A stretch of 64,000 bases of DNA from DATFVA01 sp963771705 (GCA_963771705.1 CAVYUP010000011.1:62001-126000); one strand, 5' to 3'; positions 7,606-16,660 are shown, numbered from the stretch's first letter. The notes: a model not told the origin generated them from the letters alone. Numbers and translations are program-made.

Positions 7606-9501
7606 CTACTGATTATTCCTTTCTATCTCATAAGAGTTATCAGCCATATTGCTGTCGGGTATATATGGTGCGCCGAGTAAGATACGGGTAACTGGTTTCT
7701 CAGGATGGAATTCAACCTTAACAGAATTCTGGTTCTCCCATACGGAAGCTGCCTTATAAACAGAATCCTTCGATCCGTCGGAATAATTAAAAACCAGATT
7801 TACGGGAACCGGTACTTCCCCTTTCCTTTCAACTTCAACAGTTATTTTTTCATACGTCTGAACTACATTTTTTATGGCAAGATCGGCGTAATCACGAGTA
7901 AAATACCACGACTTCCAGAACCAGGGGAGATCTTTTCCTGAGGATTCATTAAATGAAAAGAAATAATCGAAGGGTATAGGGTGCTTACCTTCCCAGTTTT
8001 TAATGTAAGTCTGAAGAGCATCCTTAAACTTTTCTTTCCCCAGAACATCACGGAGGAAGAAGTACGACAAACCGGGGCGAGTGTACGCGGCAACTCTGTA
8101 AGGCCGGTAGGCCATATTTTCAGTAGTTACAAATAATGGAATGTCATTCTCGGTTCCTGCATAAGTGCTGAAACTTTCTGCTTCATGCTCTATTCTTCTC
8201 CTTTGATGCAGTAACTTAAGCTCAAGGTCAACTGGAAGAAATACCGCCCAGCCTTCATCCATCCAAGCATATTTCTGTTCATTCGTTCCCACACAAAAAG
8301 GAAAATACTGATGGGCATTTTCGTGGGCGGTTAATCCCACGGTACTTCCATAGGATTCCATACTCCCATCATTTATCAGCATTGGAAATTCCATTCCGCC
8401 TGATCCGTTGAACACCGTAAATGAAGGAAACGGAAAAGGAACAGCAGGAAGTTCAGTTGAAAAATAATCAATACACTGGCGGGCCAGATTGTCCACACCG
8501 TAAAAATCTTCAGATTCCTTCTTATATACCGCCGCTATATATACTCTCCTGCCGGATTCTACTTCAAGGCTAACCCCATCCCACAGGTAATGATCGCTCG
8601 TTCCGTAAACAACATCGGTTACATTTTCGGCTTTATATTTCCATGTATTCAAGGGCTTATTATGATTGAATACATCTTTGCCAAGGTCTTCCTTTGATAT
8701 TATATGAACAACACTGTCGCTTGAAAGAGCAGATTTATATCTCTTAAGATAACCGGCAGCAAATACATCTTCAGGATTCTGCAGCACACCTGTTCCCCAT
8801 ACCGCAAATGTGTTAGGAACCGTTAGTTCCACATCGTAGTTTGAGAAATCATTATAAAATTCCTGGATTCCGGTATATGATATCATGTCCCATCCATCTA
8901 TATCATCGTACACTGCTATCTGCGGATACCAGTAACCTATCAACGCCGAGGTAGAATCATACATTCCCATCCTGATGCTCTCTCCCCCAGGCATAGTGAA
9001 ATTCCAGTCAATGTTCAGAATAATGTCAGAACGGGGAAGAACAGGATTATCTTTGACGCTTATGATAAACAAAGTACCTGTGGTGCCGAACTTCTGAGGA
9101 TCACTCAAATTCTGTTCTTTCCCATTTATAGATAAGTTTTCAATTTCCATCCCTTCAGAAATCAGATTTTCACTTAACGGAAAATTTCTTGCGGCATTGC
9201 TTTTATTAATATTCTGATACAGCCTGAGTACAATCCTTTTAAGAGTATCAGGACTATTATTATGGTAAACTATTTTTTCCTCTCCGGTCAGGAGTCTGTC
9301 TGAAGGGTTGAAATCAGCCTTTATTGTATAATCAGATGAGTTCTGCCAGTAATTTGGTCCCGGTGTTCCGTCCAAAGACCTTGTCCCTTTATCATACGCT
9401 TCCTGGATGTTCCGTGGAATATAGTCCCGTTGAGCATAAGAAACAGTACCGTAAATAAATAGAATAAAAACCAGAACGGAATAGTTCAGTATGGTCTTCA
9501 T
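7606..9501 (-). CDS. M1 family metallopeptidase (secreted aminopeptidase-like)
   Basis: A 631-residue exported zinc peptidase. Residues 1-23 form a signal peptide ending in SYAQ. The zinc site is HENAH at residues 393-397 with the third ligand Glu in WMDEGWA (about 416). The preceding GGMEFP is a variant of the GAMEN exopeptidase motif. The N-terminal beta-domain of M1 enzymes occupies about residues 50-260. It probably trims N-terminal residues from peptides in the periplasm. It is the last gene of a minus-strand run DUF1624-ruvB-M1, 15 bases after ruvB; no functional link with ruvB is evident. Confidence 0.9.
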   Translation of the reverse strand: MKTILNYSVLVFILFIYGTVSYAQRDYIPRNIQEAYDKGTRSLDGTPGPNYWQNSSDYTIKADFNPSDRLLTGEEKIVYHNNSPDTLKRIVLRLYQNINKSNAARNFPLSENLISEGMEIENLSINGKEQNLSDPQKFGTTGTLFIISVKDNPVLPRSDIILNIDWNFTMPGGESIRMGMYDSTSALIGYWYPQIAVYDDIDGWDMISYTGIQEFYNDFSNYDVELTVPNTFAVWGTGVLQNPEDVFAAGYLKRYKSALSSDSVVHIISKEDLGKDVFNHNKPLNTWKYKAENVTDVVYGTSDHYLWDGVSLEVESGRRVYIAAVYKKESEDFYGVDNLARQCIDYFSTELPAVPFPFPSFTVFNGSGGMEFPMLINDGSMESYGSTVGLTAHENAHQYFPFCVGTNEQKYAWMDEGWAVFLPVDLELKLLHQRRRIEHEAESFSTYAGTENDIPLFVTTENMAYRPYRVAAYTRPGLSYFFLRDVLGKEKFKDALQTYIKNWEGKHPIPFDYFFSFNESSGKDLPWFWKSWYFTRDYADLAIKNVVQTYEKITVEVERKGEVPVPVNLVFNYSDGSKDSVYKAASVWENQNSVKVEFHPEKPVTRILLGAPYIPDSNMADNSYEIERNNQ

Positions 9502-9516
9502 TTATTCTTCCTCCCG

Positions 9517-10545
9517 CTATTCGAACAATGAATCTGTATTCCCTTGATTAAATTTAGTTTTGTTGAATCTTTTATATGCCAGAGATGTAGCTTCCCTTCC
9601 ACGAGGGGTCCTCTGTATAAATCCCTGCTGAATTAAAAACGGTTCGTAAACCTCTTCTATAGTGCCTGCATCTTCATTAACAGCTACAGCCAGAGTATTC
9701 AATCCCACGGGACCACCCTTATATTTTTCGATGATCGCCAGGATAATTTCTTTATCCATTTCATCAAGTCCGAATTCATCAACCTCCAGGGCCTTCAAAG
9801 CTTTCTTTGCTATCTCCATATCCACAGTTTTCTTATCGTCAAAGTCCGCAAAATCTCTTGTTCTGCGAAGAAGCCTGTTTGCTATACGCGGAGTTCCTCT
9901 CGACCGCTTTGCAATTTCCATTGCCGCATCTTTCTCTATATCGAGGCTGAGTATTTTCGCCGACCGCTGCACGATAGAATGCAGGGTTTCCGACTCATAA
10001 TAATCGAGTCTGAATTTAATTCCGAATCGGTCTCTCAAAGGTGATGACAGCATACCCGCCCGGGTAGTTGCACCTATCAGTGTATATTTTGGCAGACTTA
10101 TCTGAACTGTTCTTGCGTTTGGTCCCGAGTCTATCATTATATCGAGCTTGTAATCCTCCATAGCCGAGTATAAATATTCTTCTACAACCGGACTAAGACG
10201 ATGTATCTCATCAATAAATAAAACAGATTTCTCTTCAAGGTTAGTTAACAGTCCCGCCAGGTCTCCCGGCTTTTCAAGCACGGGTCCGGAAGTTATCTTC
10301 AGCTTAACACCCATCTCATTGGCAACAATATGGGCGAGGGTGGTTTTCCCCAATCCCGGTGGTCCGGTAAGAAGAACATGATCGAGGGCTTCCTGCCTTT
10401 TACGGGCAGCTGAAATAAAGACATTCAAGTTATCAGTTATCTTAGTCTGCCCCTTGAAATCTTTAAGTTGCTTTGGCCTTAGGGTCTGCTCTACCTGTTT
10501 TTCCGAATCATTTACTTCAGGGTTAGTCGTACCAGATTTTCTCAT
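9517..10545 (-). CDS. ruvB: Holliday junction branch migration DNA helicase RuvB
   Basis: A 342-residue AAA+ motor that drives branch migration with RuvA. LRPKQLKDFKGQTKITDNL marks the N-terminus, Walker A is GPPGLGKTTLA, Walker B is VLFIDEIHRL, and sensor 1 lies in TLIGATTRAGML. The C-terminal winged helix (GGPVGLNTLAVAVNEDAGTIEE, then EPFLIQQGFIQRTPRGR) is complete. The length is normal. Neither ruvA nor ruvC is in the window. The gene starts two bases after the stop of the upstream DUF1624 gene. Confidence 0.98.
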   Translation of the reverse strand: MRKSGTTNPEVNDSEKQVEQTLRPKQLKDFKGQTKITDNLNVFISAARKRQEALDHVLLTGPPGLGKTTLAHIVANEMGVKLKITSGPVLEKPGDLAGLLTNLEEKSVLFIDEIHRLSPVVEEYLYSAMEDYKLDIMIDSGPNARTVQISLPKYTLIGATTRAGMLSSPLRDRFGIKFRLDYYESETLHSIVQRSAKILSLDIEKDAAMEIAKRSRGTPRIANRLLRRTRDFADFDDKKTVDMEIAKKALKALEVDEFGLDEMDKEIILAIIEKYKGGPVGLNTLAVAVNEDAGTIEEVYEPFLIQQGFIQRTPRGREATSLAYKRFNKTKFNQGNTDSLFE

Positions 10546-10547
10546 TT

Positions 10548-11648
10548 CTACTGTGTAACGAGTTGTTTGTTTTTAATTTTGAGTTTATGAATTGCAATCA
10601 CCATCAACGACATAAGAATAATCATTCCAAACGCAAAACCAACGGTATTCCAGGCGCTCAGACTTTCACCGAAAACCAGGATCAGTCCAGGGTTCCATGC
10701 GCTTCCATACAATATCATAAGGTGTACAATATATATCAATAGAGTGTTTCTTCCAACAAGGATAAGGAATCTTGGTATGGTCTCTACTTTCAAAGAGATA
10801 AATGATACGACGGCATTAAGCATAAGAACAAATCCCAGCCTCATTATTGAAAGTAAGGGACTATTGGCCCAGTTATCAAATCCTGCATTCCATCGCGCCT
10901 GAAGCACGTAATTTATTATCAATGCCCCTCCAAGCAAAATCCCGCCAGTGATAAAAATCCTTCCACTGAACTTTGCGGTCTTAAATATCATAGGATTCTT
11001 TGCGAGGTAGCTTCCGAAAATTCCTCCCGCTATCACATAACCAACCCACGGAAACAAAGGAAAGATTGAACCTGTACCATTATAAAAATATCCTGCTAAA
11101 GGTAACGGAAGAAATTCCTTCCACTGAATATCCGCAAAAACAGGGTGAAGCAGGAAAAAGAATAATACACCGATTGTGAAAACCAGGTAATCGTGAAGGT
11201 TAAATTTCTCTGCTATCCAGGCACAGATCATAAGAAAGAATATCCCCAGACCAATACATTGGAGGACATCAACCGCCAAAAAAATCTTCCACTGATCGGC
11301 AGTAACCTGAGAAAAATCGACAACTGTCGCTGTAGGATATCTAAGGAGATAACCGAGGATCAGCAGCAGAATTACACGTTTGTAGCCTTTTTTAACCCTT
11401 GGATTAGTTTTATAAGGTTCCTTAATCAGCCGGAAAAGGTAGGTAAAAACAGTACCTGCTGAAAACATAAAAATGGGAGCTGTCATTCCCCTCATAAACA
11501 GCCAGATAGTATATACCGGGAATTCGGCACTCCTGTACGAATTAGCCAGCAGAACATCTGTTGTATGTCCCTGAACCATTTGAAGAACTGCAAAAGCCCG
11601 CATCAGGTCTATGAATATGATGCGGTTCTTCTGAGAACTATGAGTCAT
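10548..11648 (-). CDS. DUF1624/acyltransferase-like polytopic membrane protein
   Basis: A 366-residue inner-membrane protein with about ten hydrophobic segments. The N-terminus (FIDLMRAFAVLQMVQGHTTD) is the signature of the heparan-alpha-glucosaminide N-acetyltransferase-like (DUF1624) group within the acyltransferase-3 superfamily. The conserved His of the GHTTD segment is the likely acyl-transfer residue by analogy. The WVGYVIAGGIFGSYL and IYIVHLMILYG segments also fit. The acceptor (cell-wall or surface glycan) is not predictable. It heads the run leading into ruvB. Confidence 0.75.
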   Translation of the reverse strand: MTHSSQKNRIIFIDLMRAFAVLQMVQGHTTDVLLANSYRSAEFPVYTIWLFMRGMTAPIFMFSAGTVFTYLFRLIKEPYKTNPRVKKGYKRVILLLILGYLLRYPTATVVDFSQVTADQWKIFLAVDVLQCIGLGIFFLMICAWIAEKFNLHDYLVFTIGVLFFFLLHPVFADIQWKEFLPLPLAGYFYNGTGSIFPLFPWVGYVIAGGIFGSYLAKNPMIFKTAKFSGRIFITGGILLGGALIINYVLQARWNAGFDNWANSPLLSIMRLGFVLMLNAVVSFISLKVETIPRFLILVGRNTLLIYIVHLMILYGSAWNPGLILVFGESLSAWNTVGFAFGMIILMSLMVIAIHKLKIKNKQLVTQ

Positions 11649-11740
11649 TTATCATCCGGTAAATACTAGTGAACTAAAGAAAGAAAAATAACCAATAGTG
11701 AGTAAAAAAAGAACATATAAAATTCACATATATAGTAAAA

Positions 11741-11770
11741 AAAATGCCTATCGATAATGACAGGCATTTT
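11741..11770 (-). terminator. Intrinsic terminator after Hsp20
   Basis: AAAATGCCT (11741-11749) and AGGCATTTT (11762-11770) form a perfect nine-base stem with a 12-base loop. On the minus strand a run of T follows (A tract 11737-11744). It lies 22 bases after the Hsp20 stop. Confidence 0.85.
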
Positions 11771-11792
11771 AATTTATAAGCAGGTTAACAGC

Positions 11793-12194
11793 TTATTTAA
11801 TGCTGATTGTCCGCGGTTTTACTCTGTCGTGTTTTGGGAGTACGACGATCAGCTGACCATTCTCAAATTTCGCAGATACTTTTGTTTCATCGATGGTATC
11901 TGAAATTTTGAACCTGCGGAAGAAGTGACCTGTTTCTTTTTCCTTAAGAATGAATTTCCTGTTCAATACTTCCTGATAATCGATCTTACCAAAGATCAGC
12001 ATTGAACCTTCTTCAATCTTAAGATTCACGTCTTCTTTTTTAACTCCGGGCATATCAGCTGTAAGAATGAATTCGTCGTTTGTCTCATAGATATCTACAA
12101 GAGGCGCGTAGCTTCCTTCATTCGTCAGAAGATCCTCCCAGGATTGTTTTTCTTCTTTAACTTCAACTGTTTCATTATTATGGTTCTCGTTCAT
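11793..12194 (-). CDS. Hsp20/alpha-crystallin family small heat-shock protein (copy A)
   Basis: A 133-residue ATP-independent chaperone that holds unfolding proteins for DnaK. The alpha-crystallin domain runs from about residue 30 to the end, with YETNDEFILTADMPGVKKED and the strand SAKFENGQLIVVLPK. The C-terminus ends with RTISIK, an IxI-like anchor used for oligomer assembly. The N-terminal arm is short and acidic. It lies 100 bases downstream of dnaK on the same strand and has its own strong terminator; the hairpin after dnaK may reduce read-through into it. Confidence 0.93.
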   Translation of the reverse strand: MNENHNNETVEVKEEKQSWEDLLTNEGSYAPLVDIYETNDEFILTADMPGVKKEDVNLKIEEGSMLIFGKIDYQEVLNRKFILKEKETGHFFRRFKISDTIDETKVSAKFENGQLIVVLPKHDRVKPRTISIK

Positions 12195-12231
12195 CTTTTT
12201 CTCCTTATTTTTATTATAAACTCTTAAATAG

Positions 12232-12286
12232 AGGCTGTCTCCAATTCTATCATCAGATGCTGAGACAAAACCCAGTGAGACAGCCT
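12232..12286 (-). terminator. Hairpin after dnaK (AGGCTGTCTC/GAGACAGCCT)
   Basis: A perfect ten-base inverted repeat (12232-12241 and 12277-12286) begins eight bases after the dnaK stop and has a 35-base loop. On the minus strand CTATTTAAGAG follows, so the T tract is weak. The arm sequence matches that of the hairpin at 7280-7321. Confidence 0.6.
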
Positions 12287-12294
12287 TATCATCA

Positions 12295-14244
12295 TTATTT
12301 CTTGTCTTTATTTTTCTCTTCTTCTTCGTCGACTACTTCATAAGAGGCATCCTGTACGTTTTCCTTACCTTCCTCAGTCTTTCCTCCCTGCTGTTGTCCG
12401 TCCGGTGCGCCCTGTTCAGGACCAGCCTGACCCTGGGGACCTCCTGCCTGGCTGTACAACTGCGAAGCAATCTCATTCCATGTTTTGCTCAACGATTCTG
12501 TAGCCGATTTCATTTGGTCTGTATTGTTTGAAGAAACAGCTTCTTCAACTTTCTTAATCTCAGCTTCGAGTCTTGATTTATTATCAGAGGATATTTTGTC
12601 CTTCATTTCTTCTATTTGTTTCTTCGTCTGGAAAACAAGACTATCAGCCTGGTTCCTTACTTCTACAGCTTCTTTCTTCTTCTTATCCTCTGCTGCATGC
12701 TCTTTCGCATCATTCTTCATCTTTTCTACTTCATCCTTGCTCAATCCGCTGGAGGAAGTAATCCTTATGCTCTGTTCCTTGCCTGAAGCTTTATCCTTTG
12801 CATTAACATGCAGTATACCGTTAGCATCTATATCGAAAGTAACTTCTATCTGAGGTACTCCTCGAGGTGCCGGCGGAATTCCATCAAGGTGGAATCTTCC
12901 GAGCGACCTGCTGTCGGCTGCCATCTGCCTTTCGCCCTGCAGAACATTTATTTCTACTGAAGGCTGATTGTCAGATGCAGTTGAGAATATCTCGCTCTTC
13001 TTGGTAGGAATAGTAGTATTTGCGTCAATGAGCTTTGTGAATACGCCGCCAAGGGTCTCAATTCCAAGCGAAAGCGGAGTAACATCAAGAAGCAGAACGT
13101 CCTTAACGTCTCCTGCAAGCACACCGCCCTGAATTGCAGCACCGATAGCTACAACTTCATCAGGGTTAACGCCTTTATGAGGTTCGCGATTAAAAAGCTT
13201 CTTAACCAGCTCCTGAACCATCGGGATCCTGGTTGAACCACCTACGAGTATAACCTCATTAATCTGATCGGGGGTAACTCCGGCATCCTTTATAGCCTTC
13301 TCACAAGGAGTCTTTGTTCTCTGAACAAGATCATCTATAAGCTGTTCAAATTTCGATCTCGACAGGTTTATATTTAAATGTTTTGGTCCATCCTGGGTTG
13401 CGGTAATAAACGGAAGGTTTACATCTGTAGATGAAGATGAAGATAATTCAATCTTGGCTTTCTCGGCAGCCTCTTTCAATCTCTGCAGAGCCATTGGATC
13501 TTTTCTTAAATCTATACCTTCCTGTTTCTTAAATTCATCGGCAAGGAAATCAATAATTCTCTGGTCGAAATCATCTCCTCCCAAGTGACCGTCGCCGTTA
13601 GTTGACTTCACTTCAAAAACACCTTCACCCAGCTGCAGAATTGAGACATCGAAAGTACCACCGCCAAGGTCATACACAGCGACTGTGTGATCGGACGTCT
13701 TTTTATCCAGTCCATATGCAAGTGCCGCAGCCGTCGGTTCGTTAATTATTCTTCTTACCTGGAGACCCGCGATTTCGCCGGCATCCTTAGTTGCCTGACG
13801 CTGGGAATCATTAAAATATGCCGGAACCGTAATGACAGCTTCGGTAACTTCCTGTCCCAGGTATTCTTCAGCCGTTTTTTTCATTTTCTGCAGTATCATT
13901 GCACTTATTTCAGGCGGAGAGTACACCCTATCACCTATCTTAACACGTGCTGTACTGTTATCTCCTGAAATAACTTCGTAAGGAACTTTTCCTTTCTCGT
14001 CTGTTACTTCATCTATCTTCCTGCCCATAAATCTTTTAATTGAAAAGACAGTGTGCTTCGGATTGGTTATCGCCTGTCTTTTCGCCGGCTGACCTACCAG
14101 CCTCTCGCCAGATTTTGTGAATGCCACAACAGAAGGAGTTGTACGTCCTCCTTCCGAATTAGGGATTACCACCGGGTCGTTACCTTCCATAACCGCTACG
14201 CAGGAATTTGTAGTTCCTAAATCTATTCCTATTATCTTACCCAT
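12295..14244 (-). CDS. dnaK: Molecular chaperone DnaK (Hsp70)
   Basis: A 649-residue Hsp70. The nucleotide-binding domain starts with IIGIDLGTTNSCVAVMEG and contains VPAYFNDSQRQATKDAG and VYDLGGGTFDVSIL. The substrate-binding domain starts after DVTPLSLGIETLGG, and the C-terminal lid ends in a Gly/Gln-rich linker and an acidic tail with YEVVDEEEE. All parts are full length. Usual partners GrpE and DnaJ are not adjacent. Two Hsp20 genes flank dnaK on the same strand, giving a compact hold-and-refold chaperone group. A short inverted repeat lies 27-41 bases upstream of the start. Confidence 0.98.
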   Translation of the reverse strand: MGKIIGIDLGTTNSCVAVMEGNDPVVIPNSEGGRTTPSVVAFTKSGERLVGQPAKRQAITNPKHTVFSIKRFMGRKIDEVTDEKGKVPYEVISGDNSTARVKIGDRVYSPPEISAMILQKMKKTAEEYLGQEVTEAVITVPAYFNDSQRQATKDAGEIAGLQVRRIINEPTAAALAYGLDKKTSDHTVAVYDLGGGTFDVSILQLGEGVFEVKSTNGDGHLGGDDFDQRIIDFLADEFKKQEGIDLRKDPMALQRLKEAAEKAKIELSSSSSTDVNLPFITATQDGPKHLNINLSRSKFEQLIDDLVQRTKTPCEKAIKDAGVTPDQINEVILVGGSTRIPMVQELVKKLFNREPHKGVNPDEVVAIGAAIQGGVLAGDVKDVLLLDVTPLSLGIETLGGVFTKLIDANTTIPTKKSEIFSTASDNQPSVEINVLQGERQMAADSRSLGRFHLDGIPPAPRGVPQIEVTFDIDANGILHVNAKDKASGKEQSIRITSSSGLSKDEVEKMKNDAKEHAAEDKKKKEAVEVRNQADSLVFQTKKQIEEMKDKISSDNKSRLEAEIKKVEEAVSSNNTDQMKSATESLSKTWNEIASQLYSQAGGPQGQAGPEQGAPDGQQQGGKTEEGKENVQDASYEVVDEEEEKNKDKK

Positions 14245-14270
14245 TCTAAAACTCCTTCCTGTTTTGTGTA

Positions 14271-14285
14271 ATGACTGTTCGTCAT
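14271..14285. promoter_or_regulatory. Short inverted repeat upstream of dnaK
   Basis: ATGAC (14271-14275) and GTCAT (14281-14285) flank a five-base spacer in the 66-base gap before dnaK. It is not the CIRCE element. Its TGAC/GTCA halves resemble those upstream of the neighbouring Hsp20 gene, so a shared heat-shock regulator is possible but unproven. Confidence 0.25.
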
Positions 14286-14310
14286 ATTCTTTTCTGTATT
14301 AGATATTAAT

Positions 14311-14745
14311 TTATTTGATTTCAATATTTCTTTCTTTAGTTGTTTTAACTTCACGTTTTCCTATTTTAATCTGCAGAATTCCGTTCTCAAATTGTGCTTC
14401 AACGTTATCAGGATTTATATCTTCGGGAAGAGAAAAACTCCTGGAAAAATCGCCGTATACGATTTCATTCCTGAAATACTGTTTGTTATCATCTTTCTCT
14501 TCTTCTCTCTTCTTAGTTCCGCTGATTGTGAGGATATTATCCTGAAGCGATATCTTCATTTCCTCTTTTTCCATACCCGGAATTTCAGCCTCAATAAAAA
14601 TACTCTGATCGTCAGCATATATATCTACCCTGGGACTAAATGAGAATCCCATATCGATATTAGCCGGAAATTCACCGAAAAACTTGTGCAACCTGTCGTT
14701 AAGATTATCCAGTTCTCTTAACGGTTCAAATTTTACGAATGTCAT
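14311..14745 (-). CDS. Hsp20/alpha-crystallin family small heat-shock protein (copy B)
   Basis: A 144-residue small heat-shock protein. The alpha-crystallin domain begins at about residue 38 (RVDIYADDQSIFIEAEIPGM) and ends with VEAQFENGILQIKIGK. It is only moderately similar to copy A at 11793, so this is an old paralogue and not a recent duplication. A good ribosome site (CAGGAGATTATAAAA) precedes the ATG. It is the first gene of the minus-strand group hsp20-dnaK-hsp20 and faces the divergent birA gene across a 264-base gap that contains inverted repeats. Confidence 0.93.
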   Translation of the reverse strand: MTFVKFEPLRELDNLNDRLHKFFGEFPANIDMGFSFSPRVDIYADDQSIFIEAEIPGMEKEEMKISLQDNILTISGTKKREEEKDDNKQYFRNEIVYGDFSRSFSLPEDINPDNVEAQFENGILQIKIGKREVKTTKERNIEIK

Positions 14746-14874
14746 TTTTATAATCTCCTGTATTGTCTTATTAAATCTCGTATTATTTAGTCAATCGATG
14801 TGCCATTCCATTATATCTCCATAACTTATTATATAACTAGGAGTTACCACGACTACACCGTTCCGCTTGGTGTA

Positions 14875-14928
14875 TGCCAATATGGCAGACAATATGCTGT
14901 TTTGTCACACCATATATAAAAGTGACAA
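14875..14928. promoter_or_regulatory. Inverted repeats in the hsp20/birA divergent gap
   Basis: Two elements are seen. TGCCA-ATA-TGGCA is a 13-base palindrome at 14875-14887. TTGTCAC-N13-GTGACAA is a perfect seven-base inverted repeat at 14902-14928, and a further TGTCA at 14935-14939 pairs with TGACA at 14923-14927. They lie 130-190 bases before hsp20 and about 80 bases before birA, a sensible place for operators acting on either gene. No regulator can be named. Confidence 0.35.
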
Positions 14929-15009
14929 TAACTATGTCATAATCAATTAATTCTTAATTTCTGATAATAATTTTATATTTTAGCTGACCATTTAATTGAA
15001 GGATATACA

Positions 15010-15783
15010 TTGTTTGATCTGGAGTTTTTTGATATTAAACTGGATACTGAAGTAATCGGAAGAAATTTTATTTATGCCGAAGAAGTTGATTCAACAAACA
15101 GTATTCTCCTTGACAAATCCAATAAATACGATAAGGATGGTACCGTCGTTTTAAGTGAAAAACAGAATGAGGGTCGGGGACGAAAAGACAGGATATGGTA
15201 CAGCAGCAGAGGGATGAATCTGACCTTCTCCATCCTTTTAAAAGACAGAGACTTCTCGGGGAGAAGGATAAATCTTGTAAATTTCGCATCTTCACTGGCT
15301 GCAGCCCTGGCTATTGAAAATCTTTACCAGCTTAAAATCGAACTTAAGTGGCCTAATGATGTTCTAATAAACGGCAAAAAAACAGCCGGAATCCTGATCG
15401 AATCTTCATCAGCCGGAAAGAAAATCGAGAAAGTCGTTCTAGGCTTTGGAATAAACGTCAACCAGACATCCTTTCAGGGAAATTTTAATATCCCGCCGAC
15501 ATCAATTAAAGAGGAATCAGGAAACAATATCGAACGTGAGATACTCCTTGCTGAAGTGCTGAATATTTTCGAAGAAATCCTACAGTGGATCGATGAGAAG
15601 CCCGGGGAAATATTAAAGGACTGGAAAGCCAGGTGCCGGATGATAGGCGAGAAGATTTCCGTTACCGAGGGAGACCAGGTAAAGTACGGAATTTTTGATG
15701 ATCTGGACGATGAAGGTTTCCTGATACTGAGAACGGGCAGAAAACTGGAAAAAATTTATTTCGGCGATGTAAGTATCAGCTAA
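15010..15783 (+). CDS. birA: Biotin--[acetyl-CoA-carboxylase] ligase
   Basis: A 257-residue biotin protein ligase that activates biotin as biotinyl-AMP and attaches it to the carboxylase carrier protein AccB. The biotin/ATP site GRGRKDRIWYSSRGMNLTFS and the catalytic stretch KWPNDVLINGKKTAGILIES are present, followed by the small C-terminal domain. There is no N-terminal helix-turn-helix, so it is the monofunctional type and not a repressor. The TTG start at 15010 is supported by AAGG six bases upstream. coaX follows after 26 bases, and accD lies across the convergent junction, so biotin, CoA and carboxylase functions are grouped here. Confidence 0.95.
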   Translation: MFDLEFFDIKLDTEVIGRNFIYAEEVDSTNSILLDKSNKYDKDGTVVLSEKQNEGRGRKDRIWYSSRGMNLTFSILLKDRDFSGRRINLVNFASSLAAALAIENLYQLKIELKWPNDVLINGKKTAGILIESSSAGKKIEKVVLGFGINVNQTSFQGNFNIPPTSIKEESGNNIEREILLAEVLNIFEEILQWIDEKPGEILKDWKARCRMIGEKISVTEGDQVKYGIFDDLDDEGFLILRTGRKLEKIYFGDVSIS

Positions 15784-15809
15784 AAATTTCTTAATTATTT
15801 AACAGATCT

Positions 15810-16550
15810 ATGTTCCTTGCCTGCGATATAGGTAACTCATATATTAAAGCCGGTTTATTTGAGGGAAACAATATCACCGATTCATATTCTTTCCAGAACA
15901 TCGACCGTCTGCCTGAGATAATTTCAAAAAAAGAGATTTCCGGAGCTGGGATCTCATCAGTAGTACCTTCTAAAACTGAAAAGATTGAGAAATTACTCAA
16001 AGCTGCCTCACTTCCCTTTCACATAATTTCCCACAAATCATCATTCAAACTGAAGATAAGTTATAAAACCCCTGAAACACTAGGTATCGACAGGCTTTGT
16101 TCAGCTGAAGGTGCTTTCTTTCTTAATCATGGAATAAAGGAAAATGAAATCTTACTGTCTGTTGATATGGGTACTGCTACCACTATAAATGTTTTAAGAT
16201 ACCCGGATGAATTCATCGGAGGAGTGATAGCACCCGGGGTGACTATGATGGGGAAGGCTCTGCACTTATATACGGCCCAGCTCCCCGAAGTTAATTTTGA
16301 AGATTACGATGGTATAATTGGAAGTTCCACGAAGTCATCTATTGCAAGCGGACTTATCAACTCCACACTTGGGATGATAGAGAGAATAACTACTCATTTA
16401 AAACAAACTCTTCCGGGTAATAACATTAAGACCTATCTTACCGGAGGCAATGCCGAAAAACTTATCCCCTATATGAAAACAGAACCCATCTATGATAAGA
16501 ACCTCGTTCTCTACGGGATTCTATCAGTGAGCAAAATGAATATCCGCTGA
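15810..16550 (+). CDS. coaX: Type III pantothenate kinase
   Basis: A 246-residue kinase that phosphorylates pantothenate in the first committed step of CoA synthesis. It has the ASKHA-fold motifs CDIGNSYIKAGLFEG at the N-terminus, ETLGIDRLCSAEGAF, VDMGTATTINVL and GGVIAPGVTMM. Length is normal. It sits 26 bases after birA and is probably cotranscribed with it. The enzyme making its substrate, PanC, is encoded convergently 110 bases away. This pairing supports the assignment. Confidence 0.96.
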   Translation: MFLACDIGNSYIKAGLFEGNNITDSYSFQNIDRLPEIISKKEISGAGISSVVPSKTEKIEKLLKAASLPFHIISHKSSFKLKISYKTPETLGIDRLCSAEGAFFLNHGIKENEILLSVDMGTATTINVLRYPDEFIGGVIAPGVTMMGKALHLYTAQLPEVNFEDYDGIIGSSTKSSIASGLINSTLGMIERITTHLKQTLPGNNIKTYLTGGNAEKLIPYMKTEPIYDKNLVLYGILSVSKMNIR

Positions 16551-16556
16551 TTGGCA

Positions 16557-16634
16557 CTGCAATAACCCGAGGTTGTGCGGTTTTCCTACTGAAGAAATAA
16601 ACAGCATTAAGAAGCGATAGTTCCGCCATTGCAG
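16557..16634. other. Structured convergent intergenic region (CTGCAAT...ATTGCAG)
   Basis: Perfect seven-base arms CTGCAAT (16557-16563) and ATTGCAG (16628-16634) enclose a 64-base stretch that contains AACC-CGA-GGTT and the pair GCGG/CCGC. It fills most of the gap between the ends of coaX and panC. It could act as a bidirectional terminator or be a small palindromic element; there is no clear T tract. Confidence 0.35.
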
Positions 16635-16660
16635 GCTTGTAAACGCAATTATAAAATAAA

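Noticed and set aside
16557..16634. Integron attC site
   Set aside because: The arms do not carry the RYYYAAC/GTTRRRY core pair and no integrase or cassette array is nearby.
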